Assembly: GCA_945900965.1 (NCBI GenBank)
Contig: CAMDKM010000036.1
Coordinates: forward strand, 1 to 36,193
From: Bordetella parapertussis
GTDB lineage: Bacteria; Pseudomonadota; Gammaproteobacteria; Burkholderiales; JACQAP01
Direction of reading: 5' to 3'
DNA: 36,193 bases
The translations under genes and the position numbers were made by a program. The notes under the pieces are model-generated. The model was not told the origin of the DNA and did no database searches. It saw nothing but the letters and a program-made list of their open reading frames with translations. This document shows positions 36,100 to 36,193 of this stretch, one piece after another; positions within the stretch are counted from its first letter, which is position 1; each line of letters starts with the position of its first letter.

Positions 36100-36193
36100 A
36101 TGAAAAACCCCGCCACCCTGGATAGGGCAATCCGCATTACCGATGAACTCCGGGCCGCCGGATTCCCCGCCAGTATCGAGGACGTCCTCGCGG
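36100..36193 (+). CDS. Start of an unknown gene, cut by the window edge
   Basis: ATG at 36100 opens a reading frame of 31 full codons to the end of the window (MKNPATLDRAIRITDELRAA, continuing GFPASIEDVLA). AGGTGAG a few bases upstream is a plausible ribosome-binding site. The visible part looks helical and is not recognised. Its place about 130 bases after a tRNA gene suggests it may belong to an integrated element, which cannot be tested without the sequence to the right. Confidence 0.4.
   Translation, partial: MKNPATLDRAIRITDELRAAGFPASIEDVLA

Noticed and set aside
35820-36137. Minus-strand ORF of 105 codons across the tRNA-Ser gene
   Set aside because: It reads through the complement of the tRNA and its promoter (GGEGGIRTRD is a well-known artefact of translated serine tRNA genes).

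Overview
The window reads as chromosomal DNA of a GC-rich betaproteobacterium. The main reason is the gene order. A GntR regulator stands between mdh (leftward) and sdhCDAB-sdhE-gltA-sucA-sucB-lpdA-zapE (rightward), and the left side continues into prpB-prpC-prpD-acnA. Protein lengths and catalytic residues also match proteobacterial orthologues closely. No species can be named from the sequence alone.

Layout. (1) 1-8223: an NADPH-dependent FMN reductase-like protein, a small secreted protein, a giant periplasmic alpha-2-macroglobulin (about 5.85 kb), a convergent 107-residue hypothetical gene, and about 490 bases with no convincing gene. (2) 8224-18833, all on the minus strand and read right to left: mdh, a CitE-like CoA-ester lyase, prpB, prpC, prpD, a DUF3617-type secreted protein, acnA, an RluF-like 23S rRNA pseudouridine synthase with an odd low-complexity N-terminus, and a PIN-domain protein. 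(3) 18834-19049: a divergent control region with a 16-base palindrome. (4) 19029-34526, plus strand: gntR, sdhC, sdhD, sdhA, sdhB, sdhE, gltA, sucA, sucB, lpdA, zapE, acuI, prpE. (5) 34527-36193: a YfiM/DUF2279-like secreted protein, a convergent secreted cupin protein, tRNA-Ser(GGA) with a near-consensus promoter, and the start of an unknown gene cut by the window edge.

How the genes work together. Citrate synthase, aconitase, 2-oxoglutarate dehydrogenase, succinate dehydrogenase and malate dehydrogenase cover most of the TCA cycle. Isocitrate dehydrogenase, succinyl-CoA synthetase and fumarase are not in the window. PrpE (propionate to propionyl-CoA), PrpC, PrpD, aconitase and PrpB make a complete methylcitrate cycle that delivers succinate and pyruvate. 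AcuI (acrylyl-CoA to propionyl-CoA) may add a second source of propionyl-CoA. The two cycles share oxaloacetate, succinate and probably the single aconitase, so one GntR protein at the divergent promoter is a plausible common regulator (inference).

Small repeats lie in many of the gaps: three degenerate inverted repeats built on CACAGAG/GACGCGGAG motifs, and TTCAC/GTGAATGA repeats that abut gene 3' ends. I found no CRISPR array, no insertion sequence with a transposase and no clearly new multi-gene system. The most unusual points are the repeat-derived N-terminus of the pseudouridine synthase, the PIN gene one base downstream of it, the CitE-like lyase with a DCEDG motif, and the tRNA-Ser flank at the right edge.
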